From contig NZ_CP085442.1 of NCBI RefSeq assembly GCF_023824195.1, positions 1,278,001 to 1,342,000 on the forward strand: a DNA stretch of 64,000 bases. The letters are read 5' to 3'. Within the stretch, counting starts at the first letter, position 1. The number at the start of each line of letters is the position of its first letter. Origin of the DNA: Priestia megaterium (GTDB lineage: Bacteria; Bacillota; Bacilli; Bacillales; Bacillaceae_H). Made by a program: the position numbers and the translations under genes. Below, one piece after another: positions 63,854 to 64,000 of the stretch. Below the pieces are notes generated by a model that worked only from the letters and a program-made list of their open reading frames with translations, was not told the DNA's origin and did no database searches.

Positions 63854-64000
63854 TTACAGCTGCCCTTTTTCTCGCATTTTTTTCTTAGTCGTAAAGCCAA
63901 GGCCCATTACAACAATTAAAGCTACGATAGCTAAAATGACCCCGAGAGCGCTTCCTTCTCCGATAAATATGCCAATTGACATAATTGCTGCAGTTGCAAT
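63854..64000 (-). CDS. YlaF-like small membrane protein (DUF5325), 5' end beyond window
   Basis: The last 48 residues are visible: a first helix (IATAAIMSIGIFIGEG), a second (LGVILAIVALIVVMGLGFT) and a basic tail KKKMREKGQL. The two-helix layout and basic end fit the YlaF/DUF5325 family, and the yla genes follow suhB in B. subtilis. The start lies outside the window. Confidence 0.65.
   Translation of the reverse strand: MATAAIMSIGIFIGEGSALGVILAIVALIVVMGLGFTTKKKMREKGQL

Overview
The window is a chromosomal segment of a low-GC, spore-forming Bacillaceae species, most like Priestia (Bacillus) megaterium. The reasons are AT-rich DNA, strong GGAGG ribosome sites, many TTG/GTG starts, T-tailed hairpin terminators, SAM-I and FMN riboswitches, GlcT antitermination, SR1P, RNase J1, the RNA polymerase epsilon subunit and a YjcZ-type sporulation peptide. 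Gene order from glcT to suhB largely follows the Bacillus subtilis ptsG-patA-cheV-yku-ykn-ktrC-rnjA-def-pdh-speA-ykt-yla segment, with insertions (rib genes, lrgAB, ppx-ppk). I saw no rRNA, tRNA, phage, transposase gene or CRISPR array.

Layout. 1-4160: methionine synthesis on the minus strand (yitJ then metH, cut by the left edge) under one SAM-I riboswitch. 4510-8512: a YkvI membrane protein, then an FMN-riboswitch operon ribE-ribBA-ribH with no ribD. 8954-15136: a membrane protein, then glcT and the glucose PTS operon ptsG-ptsH-ptsI behind a GlcT-type RNA antiterminator/terminator. 15178-17772: lrgB-lrgA (PftAB-like pyruvate transport) and a CidR-like LysR regulator. 18014-25539: mixed small enzymes and regulators, patA, cheV, ykyB. 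25794-31484: YkuD L,D-transpeptidase, ppx-ppk polyphosphate operon, a Gly/Tyr-rich protein, YkuE Tat phosphoesterase. 31656-41751: fadH, the EAL-domain protein YkuI, ykuJ, darB, ccpC, dapH-dapL, ykuS, ykuT, ykuU, ykuV. 41939-47633: 6-phosphogluconate dehydrogenase, a heterodimeric ABC exporter, ktrC. 47676-52603: rnjA-rpoY, ykrA, def, a YjcZ-type peptide, ykyA. 53184-58097: the pyruvate dehydrogenase operon pdhABCD. 58344-64000: a small membrane protein, SR1/SR1P, speA, yktA, yktB, a small protein, suhB and the 3' end of a YlaF-like gene.

The genes form connected metabolic groups. Glucose uptake (ptsGHI/glcT), the oxidative pentose-phosphate step (gnd), pyruvate movement (lrgAB), pyruvate oxidation (pdhABCD), the TCA regulator CcpC and the glycolytic/gluconeogenic SR1 locus are all here. 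The three enzymes of the acetylase branch of diaminopimelate synthesis (dapH, patA, dapL) lie within 18 kb but in separate units.

The main unexplained signal is a 313-351 bp dispersed element present four times (8548, 16549, 42836, 58595). Every copy lies 0-35 bases behind a stop codon, in the same orientation as that gene. Each begins with a T-tailed hairpin whose stem bases differ between copies but still pair. Each then has a conserved GC-rich core and ends with an inverted copy of its first ~19 bases. Other items worth a second look are a three-hairpin leader before pdhA, a 22-bp perfect hairpin before suhB, a 23-codon minus-strand peptide gene near 49.9 kb, a hairpin in the speA leader, and a rib operon lacking ribD.
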